Notes: generated by a model from the sequence alone, not told the origin. A stretch of 64,000 bases of DNA from Thalassotalea nanhaiensis (GCF_031583575.1 NZ_CP134146.1:2170001-2234000); one strand, 5' to 3'; numbered from the stretch's first letter, positions 18,201-27,948 are shown. A program made the numbers and translations.

Positions 18201-18665
18201 TTAGGTAATATGTTGAAAGCTTGCGTTTAGTAATGAACGAAGATCCTGTGGAGCAAGTTCAATTTCTAAGCCTCTTTTTCCGGCGCTAACAAAAATAGTT
18301 TTATGAGATGTAGCACTTTCATCAATAATGGACGCTAATATACGTTTTTGACCTAAAGGACTCACGCCACCTAACACGTAGCCTGAACTTCGTTCTACAA
18401 GTTTAGGCTCTGCCATTGTAACCTTTTTTGAATGGCAGGCTTTGGCAAAAAGCTTTAAGTTTAACTTTTGTTCAACGGGTACAATCGCGACAAACAGTGT
18501 TTTTTGTTCATTTATAACAACTAACGTTTTGAACACCCTACTTGCTTCAACGTTTAGCTTTTCTACCGCCTCCAACCCATAAGACACAACAGATTCATCA
18601 TGGCTATATTGATGAACGATATGATTAATCTTATGTTTTTTTGCAAGGTTTATAGCAGGTGTCAT
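18201..18665 (-). CDS. ybaK: Cys-tRNA(Pro)/Cys-tRNA(Cys) deacylase YbaK-like
   Basis: An editing enzyme that hydrolyses misacylated Cys-tRNA(Pro). The ATG at 18665 gives 154 residues starting MTPAINLAKKHKINH, which aligns with the E. coli YbaK start; an upstream GTG adds only four residues. The key lysine region VFKTLVV and the GGVSPLGQK and SAGKRGLEIELAP signatures of the YbaK/ProX superfamily are present. It starts 2 bases after the stop of the nitroreductase gene, so the two are probably co-transcribed. Confidence 0.95.
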   Translation of the reverse strand: MTPAINLAKKHKINHIVHQYSHDESVVSYGLEAVEKLNVEASRVFKTLVVINEQKTLFVAIVPVEQKLNLKLFAKACHSKKVTMAEPKLVERSSGYVLGGVSPLGQKRILASIIDESATSHKTIFVSAGKRGLEIELAPQDLRSLLNASFQHIT

Positions 18666-18667
18666 TC

Positions 18668-19219
18668 TTACTGCCACTGCTCGATGAAGTGCTCTGCTGC
18701 TTTTCTTGGCTTGTTAGGCAGTTCTTTGCTTTTGGAACCAATGTATATAAATCCTACGATATCATTATCTTCAGAAATGCCAAGACCTTGCTTTACGATA
18801 TTACTATACGCGACATCACCAGTGCGCCACATAGCACCGTAGCCTAGAGCTGTACTGGCCATTTGTATTGCATGCGCCGCACAACCGGCAGTAACTAATT
18901 GCTCTTGTTTTGGCACTTTCGCATGTTGTTTATAATAAGTGGAAACCACGATAAGTAATGGCGCGCGGTAAGCCATTTTCTCAGCTTTTGCTATTTTAAC
19001 CGGGTCATCAGTAACTGACTTTATTGCTTCTACATAGTAATTAGTTAACTTTGTTAAACCATCACCTTGTATTTGATGAAATTTATAAGGATTTAACCCT
19101 GCATGATCAGGCACAGCGATAGCAGTGGTGAAAATAGCGTTTAGTTGGTCTGCTGAAGGCGCAGGAGATGTTAAGAAGCCGTTCGACTGTCTTGTTGCTA
19201 AAAATTCTATTGGGGACAT
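18668..19219 (-). CDS. Nitroreductase family protein, YdjA-like
   Basis: A small FMN-dependent nitroreductase of 183 residues, the same length as E. coli YdjA. FLATRQSNGFLTSPAPSADQL at the N-terminus, the catalytic-region AVPDHAGLNPYKFHQI, SAGCA-like TAGCAAHAIQMA and GYGAMWRTG all fit the YdjA subgroup. The physiological substrate of this subgroup is not known. First gene of a two-gene unit with ybaK. Confidence 0.9.
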   Translation of the reverse strand: MSPIEFLATRQSNGFLTSPAPSADQLNAIFTTAIAVPDHAGLNPYKFHQIQGDGLTKLTNYYVEAIKSVTDDPVKIAKAEKMAYRAPLLIVVSTYYKQHAKVPKQEQLVTAGCAAHAIQMASTALGYGAMWRTGDVAYSNIVKQGLGISEDNDIVGFIYIGSKSKELPNKPRKAAEHFIEQWQ

Positions 19220-19339
19220 AATGTAAATTAAAATAAAAGTGTATGCCTTAAATTAACATGAAACTTATGAGCAAGTCACTTCATGTAAAGGATTCAAGGC
19301 GTTTTGAAGGCCTGAAATAAAACTCAGACCCATAATTGT

Positions 19340-20035
19340 TTAATCGATTTGTTTCAAGTCATCTTCTTCGGGTTTAAAAAGCCAGTAATCTAAACTCACG
19401 TATCTACCAGCACCAATAAAAAACAATGCTAATAACATAATAAAATAAGTGGCCGCGAATTCTATGCCATTATTAAGTAATACCACATTACCTTTTTCGT
19501 AAAGCCATTCCGGATTGCCATTCTCATCAACAATGTCCCTGATCTTACTTAACCTAATACTTGCTTCTTCACTATTCTTTAGGCTGTTATCGGCAGTTTC
19601 AAAACCAACCCAAGAAAAAACTTGAGCTGAGCTAGTAGATGAATTTGTAGGAGTTATAGCGTACCAACCATTATCAAGATGAACCGTTGTTGCTGCGACA
19701 ATCATAGTAAACATTAACGGAATACTAAGTAAGCGTGTTGCTAAGCCGATTAAAATTAACCAACCACCAAAGAATTCAGTCCATGCCGCAAGATTGGCCA
19801 ATAATTCTGGGAACGGTAATCCTAAGCCCCATTCGGAGTTTCCAAACCATTGAGCAATTTCTGGTTTAACCATGATTTGTTCTAAAAGACCAAGTTCGTC
19901 ATTACTTAATTGCATTTTATTGTAACCAGCAATTATAAAAACTGGCGCTAAAAAAACTCTTAAGAGTAAAGCAGGAATAGCATCTAGCTTTAATAACTTA
20001 TCAACGACCGTGTTATATAAATTTATAATATTCAT
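19340..20035 (-). CDS. DoxX family membrane protein, HvfX-like
   Basis: A 231-residue protein starting at the ATG at 20035 (MNIINLYNTVVDKLL). Four membrane helices carry the DoxX pattern: RVFLAPVFIIAGYNKM, AAWTEFFGGWLILIGLATRLLSIPLMF and NGIEFAATYFIMLLALFF. Between helices 3 and 4 is a periplasmic-type insert of about 80 residues, making it longer than ordinary DoxX (about 140) and like the HvfX proteins linked to copper-binding peptide (bufferin) systems. No precursor peptide or MNIO maturase gene is nearby, so the function here is open. Confidence 0.8.
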   Translation of the reverse strand: MNIINLYNTVVDKLLKLDAIPALLLRVFLAPVFIIAGYNKMQLSNDELGLLEQIMVKPEIAQWFGNSEWGLGLPFPELLANLAAWTEFFGGWLILIGLATRLLSIPLMFTMIVAATTVHLDNGWYAITPTNSSTSSAQVFSWVGFETADNSLKNSEEASIRLSKIRDIVDENGNPEWLYEKGNVVLLNNGIEFAATYFIMLLALFFIGAGRYVSLDYWLFKPEEDDLKQID

Positions 20036-20246
20036 AATTGTCCTTAAATTAGTTTTAATATTGTTTTCAATAACTAATAAGAACATTGTAGTTCAAATAA
20101 AATTTCGTACATTATTTGAATGGAGCTTTTATGTCAATTATCGATTAATTGTAAATATTTCTTAATATAGCTTAGATAACAAAGATCTTTTATTAATTGC
20201 GTTGTATATTAAGGTTATAAAAATATTCATTAAGACGTGAGGATAT

Positions 20247-22118
20247 ATGTCTGAAAAACCAAGTGTTATTAAAAAAGTATTCAAAAAATTATGGCTGATT
20301 TTAAACACCTCGAGAAAGGTGTTTTTAAATTTAGTGTTTTTTGGATTTGTAATCATATTATATAACGTGTTAACTGATGACTCTCATGAAGTTAAAGTAC
20401 CAGCTAAAACTGCATTAGTGCTTAACTTTTATGGCACTATTGTAGAGCAAAAACAAACTGTTGATCCTGCTGATGCAATAATGCAAGAAGCATTTGATCA
20501 AAAAGAAGAAAATCCTGAAATGTTGATCACTGACATTAAAAATGTGATCAAAACCGCTAAAGATGATAACCGAATTAAAACACTAGTCTTGTACCCGCAA
20601 AATCTGAAGCGAGCTGGTTTACATCACTTACAAGAAATTGGTACAGCAATTAACGATTTTAAACAATCAGGCAAGGAAGTTATCGCTTTTGGTGATTATT
20701 TTAGTCAAGATCAATACCATATAGCGTCTCACGCAGATAAGGTTTGGATAAATCCTGAAGGCGCCATAGTTCTTGAAGGTTATGGTCGTTATAGAACGTA
20801 TTTCAAAGCTGCGTTAGATAAACTAAACATAACTGCTCATGTATTTAAAGTTGGTACATATAAGTCTGCGGTAGAACCATACCTTAGAGACAATATGTCT
20901 GATAATGCTAAAGAAGCTAACAAACAGTGGCTTGATCAGCTATGGACAAGTTATAAACATGATATAGCGGAAAACCGCAACTTGGATATGGCTAACTTTG
21001 ATGAAACAGCTGTAGGCTTGTTAGAAAAGCTTGAAAAAGCTGAAGGCAGTTTTGCTGTTTACGCTTTACAAAGTGGCTTAGTAGATGAACTGAGAACACG
21101 TGAACAAATACGTCTTTCAATGATTGATAAAGTTGGTAAAGCAAAACGTGGCAACCACTTTAGTCAAATTAATTACAAAGATTACTTAAAGGCAAATAAG
21201 GCCCCTTTCCCAGTTGTTAACCCTATGACAGACAAAGTCGCAATTGTTGTTGCTAAGGGAGCAATTTTAAATGGCGATCAAGAGCCAGGAACTATTGGTG
21301 GAGATTCAACGGCGAAGCTTTTACGTAAAGCACGTTTAAATGATAAAGTTAAAGCCGTCGTGTTGAGAGTTGATAGCGGCGGTGGTAGTGCCTATGCTTC
21401 AGAAATTATTCGCCAGGAAGTTGAATTATTGAAAGCGGCTGGCAAACCGGTTATTGCTTCAATGGCAAATTACGCTGCGTCTGGTGGCTACTGGATTTCA
21501 GCTTCTGCAAATGAAATTTGGGCATCTCCAAATACAATTACCGGCTCTATCGGTATTTTTGGTATGTTTCCAACATTTGACCGAGCGTTAGACAAATTAG
21601 GCATTCATACTGACGGTATAGGCACTACTGACCTTTCTGGTCTTGGTGTTAGTCGACCATTAAACAAAGATATTGGTAACATCATACAAGCAAGTATCAA
21701 TAGAGGTTACAAAGAATTCCTTACCCTTGTTTCTGAAAGTCGAGGTATGACGTTAGAACAAGTAGATGCAATTGCACAAGGCCGTGTATGGACAGGTGCA
21801 AAAGCTCAAGAGTTAGGTTTAGTTGATAAACTTGGAAACTTAGACGACGCGGTTATCGCTGCTGCAGACAGAGCGGGTTTGAAAGCTTACGATACTTGGC
21901 TTGTTGAGAAAGAACTGAGTGCAAAAGACATGTTCATAAGAAATATGTTTGAAACAGCACAAACATTTTTTCCAGAAACAGAATCTCCAATGATGAGTGT
22001 GTCTAACCCCACCCTTAAACAACGTATTATGACAATGATTAATGAGTTTGAGAGCATCAATCAATTAAATGATCCTAAAGGTGTATACTCATTCTGTTTA
22101 GTTTGTGAAGTAAACTAA
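20247..22118 (+). CDS. sppA: Signal peptide peptidase SppA, 67K type
   Basis: An inner-membrane serine/lysine protease that degrades cleaved signal peptides. The 623-residue protein has one N-terminal membrane anchor (about residues 22-43) and two tandem S49 domains, as in E. coli SppA (618). The general base K206 lies in VFKVGTYKSAVEPYLRDNMS and the nucleophile S412 in ANYAASGGYWIS, matching the E. coli K209/S409 pair. GAGGA lies 8 bases before the ATG. A strong terminator follows, so it is monocistronic. Confidence 0.97.
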   Translation: MSEKPSVIKKVFKKLWLILNTSRKVFLNLVFFGFVIILYNVLTDDSHEVKVPAKTALVLNFYGTIVEQKQTVDPADAIMQEAFDQKEENPEMLITDIKNVIKTAKDDNRIKTLVLYPQNLKRAGLHHLQEIGTAINDFKQSGKEVIAFGDYFSQDQYHIASHADKVWINPEGAIVLEGYGRYRTYFKAALDKLNITAHVFKVGTYKSAVEPYLRDNMSDNAKEANKQWLDQLWTSYKHDIAENRNLDMANFDETAVGLLEKLEKAEGSFAVYALQSGLVDELRTREQIRLSMIDKVGKAKRGNHFSQINYKDYLKANKAPFPVVNPMTDKVAIVVAKGAILNGDQEPGTIGGDSTAKLLRKARLNDKVKAVVLRVDSGGGSAYASEIIRQEVELLKAAGKPVIASMANYAASGGYWISASANEIWASPNTITGSIGIFGMFPTFDRALDKLGIHTDGIGTTDLSGLGVSRPLNKDIGNIIQASINRGYKEFLTLVSESRGMTLEQVDAIAQGRVWTGAKAQELGLVDKLGNLDDAVIAAADRAGLKAYDTWLVEKELSAKDMFIRNMFETAQTFFPETESPMMSVSNPTLKQRIMTMINEFESINQLNDPKGVYSFCLVCEVN

Positions 22119-22165
22119 ATACATAGAAATTAAGCAGGAATTTTATTCCTGTTCCCCAAAAAAAT

Positions 22166-22197
22166 AAAAGTCGAGGCATGTTCCTCGACTTTTTATT
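22166..22197 (+). terminator. sppA terminator
   Basis: An 11-bp stem AAAAGTCGAGG/CCTCGACTTTT with loop CATGTT, followed by a T-rich tail. No hairpin repeat follows this one. Confidence 0.9.
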
Positions 22198-22269
22198 TCT
22201 AAAACAGGCAATTTAGTATTAATGAACTAGAATTCATATTCGACAGCCTATTAGATTGGGAACCGAAAT

Positions 22270-22686
22270 ATGAGTAACAACCTTGCACAAGCCAAGCTAT
22301 TTTTTGAAGCATGCGAAACTGGCAAAGGATGGGAGTCTTGTAAAGCATACTGCCACAATGATGCCTCTTTTTCAGCACAGTCATCAGCGCTTGCAGACAT
22401 AACCACCCTTGAAAACTATACCGATTGGATGAAAAACCTACTCACTCCAATACCTGATGGACACTATGACTTAAAATGCTTCTCTGAGGATAAAGAGCGC
22501 GAATGTGTTGCTGCGTACGCAGTGTTTCATGGTACGCAAACCGGACCTGGGGGCCCAGGAGAGCCAACGGGTAAATCCATTGAAGCCGACTATGTTTATG
22601 TAATGCAGTTCGAGGGAAACCTAATACGGCATATGACAAAGATATGGAATGACGCGATAAGTCTTCAACAATTAGGTTGGGCTTAA
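22270..22686 (+). CDS. SnoaL-like / NTF2-fold protein
   Basis: A 138-residue protein without signal peptide or membrane segments. The pattern AKLFFEACETGKGWESCKAYCHNDASF, YTDWMKNLLTPIPDGHYDL and EADYVYVMQFEGNLIRHMTKIWND is that of SnoaL-like (NTF2-fold) ester cyclase relatives. These small alpha+beta barrels can be enzymes or ligand-binding proteins; no catalytic assignment is possible here. It lies between two terminators and is therefore a single-gene unit. Confidence 0.8.
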   Translation: MSNNLAQAKLFFEACETGKGWESCKAYCHNDASFSAQSSALADITTLENYTDWMKNLLTPIPDGHYDLKCFSEDKERECVAAYAVFHGTQTGPGGPGEPTGKSIEADYVYVMQFEGNLIRHMTKIWNDAISLQQLGWA

Positions 22687-22722
22687 GCTTAACTAAGTCG
22701 TAATAAAATACACATGAAAATG

Positions 22723-22753
22723 AATAGGATCACATCATGTGATCCTATTTTTT
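22723..22753 (+). terminator. Terminator after the SnoaL-like gene
   Basis: Stem AATAGGATCACA/TGTGATCCTATT with a 3-base loop and a run of seven T. Hairpin repeat locus B begins within the last Ts. Confidence 0.9.
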
Positions 22754-22835
22754 GCTCATGGAAGAGCTATATGCAGAAATGCCATGGATGGCGTATTTCT
22801 GCTTTGCTCATGGAAGAGCTACATGCAGTAATGTC
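22752..22835 (+). repeat. Tandem hairpin repeat, locus B (1.6 units)
   Basis: The unit has a small hairpin GCTC-ATGGAA-GAGC, a linker, then a long hairpin with arms GCAGAAAT/ATTTCTGC around the centre GCCATGGATGGC. A second, partial unit begins near 22802 (GCTCATGGAAGAGC, then ATGCAGTAATG). The design and centre match loci A and C, but the stem sequences are different. Confidence 0.8.
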
Positions 22836-22857
22836 TGAGAAGTACATTAGCTAAGCA

Positions 22858-25641
22858 TTAATTAATATAAACAGGTTTTATTCGCTCAAGCAAAGGAAAT
22901 TCTTCTTCACTTAAAGGGCCACAATTTAACCATTGCTTTAGCTTGGTATTTATATTTATTTCTTCACCCTGTACCATTTTGTCTGACAATAATTGAACTT
23001 GAACGGCCAGCCTTTGCTCAGAAAATTGCTTTGGTGACTCGATATTAGCAAGAATTTCCAATTCTAGAGTGAGTTGTTCACGTAATTGTGTATTACTTGG
23101 TTTAGTCAAAGCGAATTGAACTGTTTTTTGCCAGCTTGTAGGTAATGCAGAGTAGCTACTATTGTCATTAAGCTTTGTTACATCGCCTTTAATTACATTA
23201 AATATATTAACGAATATCTGTTGCTTCAATACGAGTTTAGCTTGTTTAATTTTGTCTTTAACATTATTTTCAGCACTTACACCTTGATTTAACAATGTTT
23301 TAAGCAAGGGTTTGGTGCCTTTTATACTGCTAACGAGTTGCTCAAGACTTACAAGCAAATTTTGAAGTTCTTTTAATTCATCTGTCGATGATATTGACTC
23401 ATTTAAAGCTGATAGTTGTGAGCTGAACTCTTCAGTTTGAGCATTTAATTGAATTTGCTCTTGCTGTTTGATTTCGTTTCGTTTAGCGAACGCTTTATCG
23501 TTTATTTTTCTAAACGACATCCAAAGACTGTTTTCTTTATTCGGACCCGCATGCCCTATTTCTTGCCATTTGTGCTGCAATGATTTCAGCTCATTAATCG
23601 CTGAAAATACATCTTCACTATCTAGTTGTTGCTTTGCTTTTTCAATTAAGGCTTGCTTTAATTCAGCATTTTCTTGGTGAAATGCATTTATGGCTTTTTT
23701 TAACGGCTCTATTAGCTGATTGAATTTTGGTTGAATCTTTACATATTCTTCACGATCTACTTCACCAGAGTCACGCCATTCTTTTAAAAGTTTATGAAGT
23801 TGATTGTCAATATCTCGCCAATTGACTTGTTCAGCTTTTGATTGATTTAACAATGCTTCAGCTTTATCAATTACTTGTAATTTTTGCGTTAAATGATTTG
23901 CTCTAATATTCGCTTGTTCGGCATAAAAAGCTCTACAAGGTGCAAAAGCAAGCTCACAGGCTTTATTAAATTCTGCATTGAGCTCTTTATCTAACGTTTC
24001 ATCTGCATGCCCCAAAGAATTCCAATGCTTTCTAAATGTTTTAACTTGTTCTGCTTGCGCCATTGGATTGTCGAGAGGTTGTTCAATAAGGGCTTTAATT
24101 TCTTCCAGCATTTCTTGCTTTCTTGGCGTTACAATGAATGCTTCAAGCTCGTGCAGTTCATTAATTTTAGCTGTAACGGTTTCAAAATCGGCAGTTATCC
24201 GCTCTTGCTGACTTGTCGATAAGTCATTAATTAAAAAAGTTAATTTTTTATGTAAACCAAAAGCAGATTTATATTTCCCGTTTGCCATTAAACGTTTTAG
24301 TTCTGATACTTTCTTACGAAAATGTTCAAAAGCTATATGCTGTTGTTTTACAAGAGGCTTAAGAGCGGCAGTCCAACTAGACTGTAATTCATCTCGAGCA
24401 CTTTTTATTGATTGCGGTAGCACATCATTGGCTAAATTATTTATTTGTTGCCATTGCTGTTGCCATTGATCAAACACGGGTTTACGTAAATTAAGTTCTT
24501 CTATGTTTGCAGGTATGGCTAACGTTGATAGTTTCGAAATTAGTGATGTGGCACTACTTACGCATTCAGCTACTTCAGGTAACTGGTTAAGTTTATTATG
24601 TAGGTTTTTAACCTGAGCGTAAGATTTGGTTTTATCCGTATCAGAAATTGTTGATGATTCAATTTGAGTATTTATACTGTCTAAATGCTGGCTGACTTTA
24701 AATTCATCTAATTCAGTATTTTCAAACACTGCTTCACTAATTTGTTGAGATATTATTGTTATTTCTGCATTAATTGCTTTCAGTTCAGATTGTTGTTTAG
24801 CTTTTTGATCGTCAATAAATTGCTGATGTAAGTATGCTTCTTCACGTTGGCCAAAATGCTTTTTAAGTTGTTGCTGTATATGTTCGTGTTTGTCGAGATA
24901 TTGCTGCTTTTCTTCTTCACCTAAGTGAACAAATTCGGCAACAACTAATTGCCACTCTGCTTCCAATGAACTTTTACGCTCTTGCATGTCTTTATAATCT
25001 TGCAAGTCTTTTAAGGCAAGTAACTTAGATAAAAGTAGCTGTAATTGTTTTTTAATTTTTCCTGGCTTAGCAGCAATTTCTTGCAAGTCATTTAGCTTAT
25101 TAACAAGTTCTAATTTAAATTTATCATCAGTTAACTTTTTCGCTAATTTTTCAAGCAATCCGATATCATCTATACCGGATAAAATTTCACGCTGTAAATC
25201 GATATTATCAGTTTTAACAATAAACTGAGCTAATAAATGCGGTTTGTTAACTTTAGATATTAACGCTTGCAGTATTTGATGATCATGTTCAGCCATTAAC
25301 CAACTTTCTAAAAATTTCGTTTTATCACAATGTTGCAAATAAGCGTTTTTTTGAGAATTAGTAACTGTATCAGATTCTAAAATTTGCAGTTGTACGCGCT
25401 GGTGAGCAAACTGACGAATAGTCAGTTTGCTATGATTATTTGCCATGCTGAGAAACTGTTCAAAATCGTTTAACTTAAGCAAAGCGGCTCTACACACTAA
25501 TTCGCTGTTGTCATTTTCTATCAACTGTTTAATAACATCTACATTGGCTTGTTCGAGTAAATCAAGCTCTTGTATTGCTTGAATACGGACATTTGCGTCT
25601 TTATGCTGCCACTTTGCTTTGAAAAGTTTGTTAAAAATCAT
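22858..25641 (-). CDS. DUF349 coiled-coil protein
   Basis: A 927-residue, highly charged, Gln/Lys/Glu-rich soluble protein. The N-terminal part (about 1-140) looks like a helical HEAT-like region (ANVDVIKQLIENDNSELVCRAALLKL). Repeated WxxxxxLP/GHAxxxxEN-type blocks in the middle and C-terminal half (for example HWNSLGHADETLDKELNAEFNKACELAF and KWQEIGHAGPNKENSLWMSFRKIND) are DUF349 repeats. The function of the family is not established. The start codon overlaps the stop of the DUF1315 gene. Confidence 0.85.
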   Translation of the reverse strand: MIFNKLFKAKWQHKDANVRIQAIQELDLLEQANVDVIKQLIENDNSELVCRAALLKLNDFEQFLSMANNHSKLTIRQFAHQRVQLQILESDTVTNSQKNAYLQHCDKTKFLESWLMAEHDHQILQALISKVNKPHLLAQFIVKTDNIDLQREILSGIDDIGLLEKLAKKLTDDKFKLELVNKLNDLQEIAAKPGKIKKQLQLLLSKLLALKDLQDYKDMQERKSSLEAEWQLVVAEFVHLGEEEKQQYLDKHEHIQQQLKKHFGQREEAYLHQQFIDDQKAKQQSELKAINAEITIISQQISEAVFENTELDEFKVSQHLDSINTQIESSTISDTDKTKSYAQVKNLHNKLNQLPEVAECVSSATSLISKLSTLAIPANIEELNLRKPVFDQWQQQWQQINNLANDVLPQSIKSARDELQSSWTAALKPLVKQQHIAFEHFRKKVSELKRLMANGKYKSAFGLHKKLTFLINDLSTSQQERITADFETVTAKINELHELEAFIVTPRKQEMLEEIKALIEQPLDNPMAQAEQVKTFRKHWNSLGHADETLDKELNAEFNKACELAFAPCRAFYAEQANIRANHLTQKLQVIDKAEALLNQSKAEQVNWRDIDNQLHKLLKEWRDSGEVDREEYVKIQPKFNQLIEPLKKAINAFHQENAELKQALIEKAKQQLDSEDVFSAINELKSLQHKWQEIGHAGPNKENSLWMSFRKINDKAFAKRNEIKQQEQIQLNAQTEEFSSQLSALNESISSTDELKELQNLLVSLEQLVSSIKGTKPLLKTLLNQGVSAENNVKDKIKQAKLVLKQQIFVNIFNVIKGDVTKLNDNSSYSALPTSWQKTVQFALTKPSNTQLREQLTLELEILANIESPKQFSEQRLAVQVQLLSDKMVQGEEININTKLKQWLNCGPLSEEEFPLLERIKPVYIN

Positions 25642-25940
25642 AAGTCGGTAAACCTAGCAATGTCGTCATTGTCTTCTGAAGTTTCTGCCTTGGCAGCTTG
25701 TTTAAATTGTTTTTTTAATTCAGCTTTAGTTTTATGAACAATTTCACCATCACTGCCAACAGTAAGGATATCGTCACTGTCTAAATGCCTTGATTGGTAC
25801 GCCATAGCAAGTTGCAGCGCAGAATCTCTTTGCGCTTTGTCTACAGGTGTACCTTCAGGCCATTTACCAGTTTCAGCGGCATGCTTAAGACGTTCATACA
25901 TTTCAATCGACATATTATCGACAACTTCAAAAAGATCCAT
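25638..25940 (-). CDS. DUF1315 (YeaC-like) protein
   Basis: A 100-residue acidic protein. MSIEMYERLKHAAETGKWPEGTPVDKAQRDSALQLAMAYQ is the conserved core of the YeaC/DUF1315 family, of unknown function. It ends 4 bases inside the DUF349 gene (overlapping stop and start), so the two are translated as a unit. A zinc-ribbon membrane protein gene precedes it by 7 bases. Confidence 0.9.
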   Translation of the reverse strand: MDLFEVVDNMSIEMYERLKHAAETGKWPEGTPVDKAQRDSALQLAMAYQSRHLDSDDILTVGSDGEIVHKTKAELKKQFKQAAKAETSEDNDDIARFTDL

Positions 25941-25947
25941 GTCTACT

Positions 25948-26271
25948 CTACTTTTTCTTTAACATTAAAATTCGAACTCGGTTAACAATATACCAGGCAA
26001 AACCTAAAACGGCGGTTCCTGTAGCGATACTATATTGCCATGAGTCTGGAGATGGTTCTCCCCAAAACATAAAACCAAAACCACCACAAAATAACAGCAT
26101 GGCGACCATCGATTGGTTCATTAACTTTTGCGAAGTTTCAAGTCGAGTTAATTGTTGCATATTAACTCGTTGCTCTTCACTTAATTCTCCCAAAACACAT
26201 TGACAATGACTACACACTGCTGCTTTTGACGAGATTCTTTTTGAACATTTAGGACAATTAATTAATGCCAT
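25948..26271 (-). CDS. Zinc-ribbon membrane protein
   Basis: A 107-residue protein. The N-terminal zinc ribbon is CPKC-x13-CSHC (MALINCPKCSKRISSKAAVCSHCQ), followed by a helical linker and two hydrophobic helices (about residues 53-70 and 80-98), ending in a basic tail. The ribbon would face the cytoplasm. First gene of a three-gene unit with DUF1315 and DUF349; the role is unknown. Confidence 0.85.
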   Translation of the reverse strand: MALINCPKCSKRISSKAAVCSHCQCVLGELSEEQRVNMQQLTRLETSQKLMNQSMVAMLLFCGGFGFMFWGEPSPDSWQYSIATGTAVLGFAWYIVNRVRILMLKKK

Positions 26272-26306
26272 AATGACCCCTTTACAATAGTTGATTAATT
26301 TTACCT

Positions 26307-26337
26307 AAAAAAAACGCCCTTGCGGACGTTTTTTTAC
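26307..26337. terminator. Terminator of the AGCS symporter gene
   Basis: AACGCCC/GGACGTT stem (one mismatch) flanked by A8 on the left and T7 on the right. It lies 32 bases past the stop codon of the symporter gene read on the minus strand. Confidence 0.7.
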
Positions 26338-26368
26338 AAATTAACTAAGTTTTTTCTTAAAAATTAAG

Positions 26369-27844
26369 TTAAAGCTTCTTTTCCCACAGTTCGGCATTCT
26401 TTATACCGAGTTTTTTAGGGTCGAATGTATATTTTTCTACGCCAGCTTTGCGTTGCTCTTCATAATCTTTTAAAGCTTTAAGAGCAGGCTTAGACATAAA
26501 GAATATAATAAGAATGCCTATTATATTTAACCATGCCATTAAACCAACACCAATATCACCCATGCCCCAGGCAATATCTGCAGCTTTTACGGTACCGTAA
26601 AAGGTTGCACTCATAATGGTAGCTTTTAATAAGAACGTTAATGCTGGAGCTTTAAACGTACGTTTAATCCAGTAGATATTATTTTCAGCAATAAAGTAAT
26701 AAGCCAATATTGTCGTAAAGGCGAAAAAGAATAACGCTATTGCAATAAATGGCTTACCAACACCAACAAATACACTATCTACAGCCATTTGGGTAAATGC
26801 TGGGCTGTTAGCTGCAACTTCTGCTGCAACGTTTTGTACGATAAACGCATCGCCAACACCGTGAACATTGTATGCACCAGTGATAAGGATCATAAATGCT
26901 GTTGCAGAACAAACAAATAATGTATCAATATAAACTGAAAATGCTTGTACTAAACCTTGTTGAGCCGGGTGATCAACTTCAGCAGCCGCTGCGGCATGAG
27001 GACCAGTGCCTTGACCTGCTTCGTTAGAATAAACACCACGTTTTACGCCCCAACCTATTGCTGCACCGACACCAGCCATCGGAGTAAAAGCATCGCCAAT
27101 GATTAACATAAATACGTGAGGTAGTTGATCAATATTTAAACCAATAATAATCAAAGAAACCAAAATGTACGCTAACGCCATAAAAGGAACCACAACTTGG
27201 GTGAAGTGAGCGATACGCTTAACACCACCAAAAATGATAAATCCTAATAAGATTACAATCGCAGATGCGGTATAAATTTTGGCATAACTGATTACACCTA
27301 AGGCAGTATCTAGAGTTCCTGCAGTACCAAAAGCTTGTTCAACAGCTTCACCAATACCATTTGATTGCACCATAGGTAACATTACGCCACAAGCTAAAAT
27401 AGTCGCAATTGCAAATATCCAAGCGTACCACTTTTGTCCCATAGCTTTTTCAATATAGTAAGCTGGACCACCTCGGTATGAACCGTCACATTCTTCTTTA
27501 TATATTTGAGCAAGCGTTGATTCTACATAAGCGGTTGATGCGCCTAAGAATGCTACAATCCACATCCAAAAAACAGCACCAGGTCCACCAAAACCAATAG
27601 CAGCAGCAACACCGGCAATATTACCGGTACCCACACGACCTGATAAAGAAACGGCTAAAGCTTGGAAAGATGAAATACCTTGCTCTGAACTTTTACCTGA
27701 CAACAGTAAACGGTACATCTCTCTGAAGAAACGCACTTGAACAAAACGGGTTTTGTATGAGAAAAACAAACCAGTGCCTAAACAAAGGTATATTAGTGCT
27801 GGGCTCCAAATGATCCCATTTATAAAATTAACAAACTCTAGCAA
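26369..27844 (-). CDS. Alanine/glycine:cation symporter family (AGCS) protein
   Basis: A sodium-coupled uptake protein for alanine or glycine in the inner membrane. The 491-residue protein has about eleven helices and the AGCS signatures GRVGTGNIAGVAAAIGFGGPGAVFWMW and GAAIGWGVKRGVYSNEAGQGTGPHAAAAAEVDHPAQQG. The start is a TTG at 27844, supported by AGGAG 7 bases upstream and by the family N-terminus. Substrate cannot be told from sequence; no glycine riboswitch is visible in the short leader. Confidence 0.93.
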   Translation of the reverse strand: MLEFVNFINGIIWSPALIYLCLGTGLFFSYKTRFVQVRFFREMYRLLLSGKSSEQGISSFQALAVSLSGRVGTGNIAGVAAAIGFGGPGAVFWMWIVAFLGASTAYVESTLAQIYKEECDGSYRGGPAYYIEKAMGQKWYAWIFAIATILACGVMLPMVQSNGIGEAVEQAFGTAGTLDTALGVISYAKIYTASAIVILLGFIIFGGVKRIAHFTQVVVPFMALAYILVSLIIIGLNIDQLPHVFMLIIGDAFTPMAGVGAAIGWGVKRGVYSNEAGQGTGPHAAAAAEVDHPAQQGLVQAFSVYIDTLFVCSATAFMILITGAYNVHGVGDAFIVQNVAAEVAANSPAFTQMAVDSVFVGVGKPFIAIALFFFAFTTILAYYFIAENNIYWIKRTFKAPALTFLLKATIMSATFYGTVKAADIAWGMGDIGVGLMAWLNIIGILIIFFMSKPALKALKDYEEQRKAGVEKYTFDPKKLGIKNAELWEKKL

Positions 27845-27948
27845 GGAAAACTCCTAAATATTATTATTATTGTAAAACCCACAAGTCATTGCTGACTGTG
27901 GATGTTTATAAGCTGAGTTCAAAAACTCAAACTCAGCATTTTAATGAC

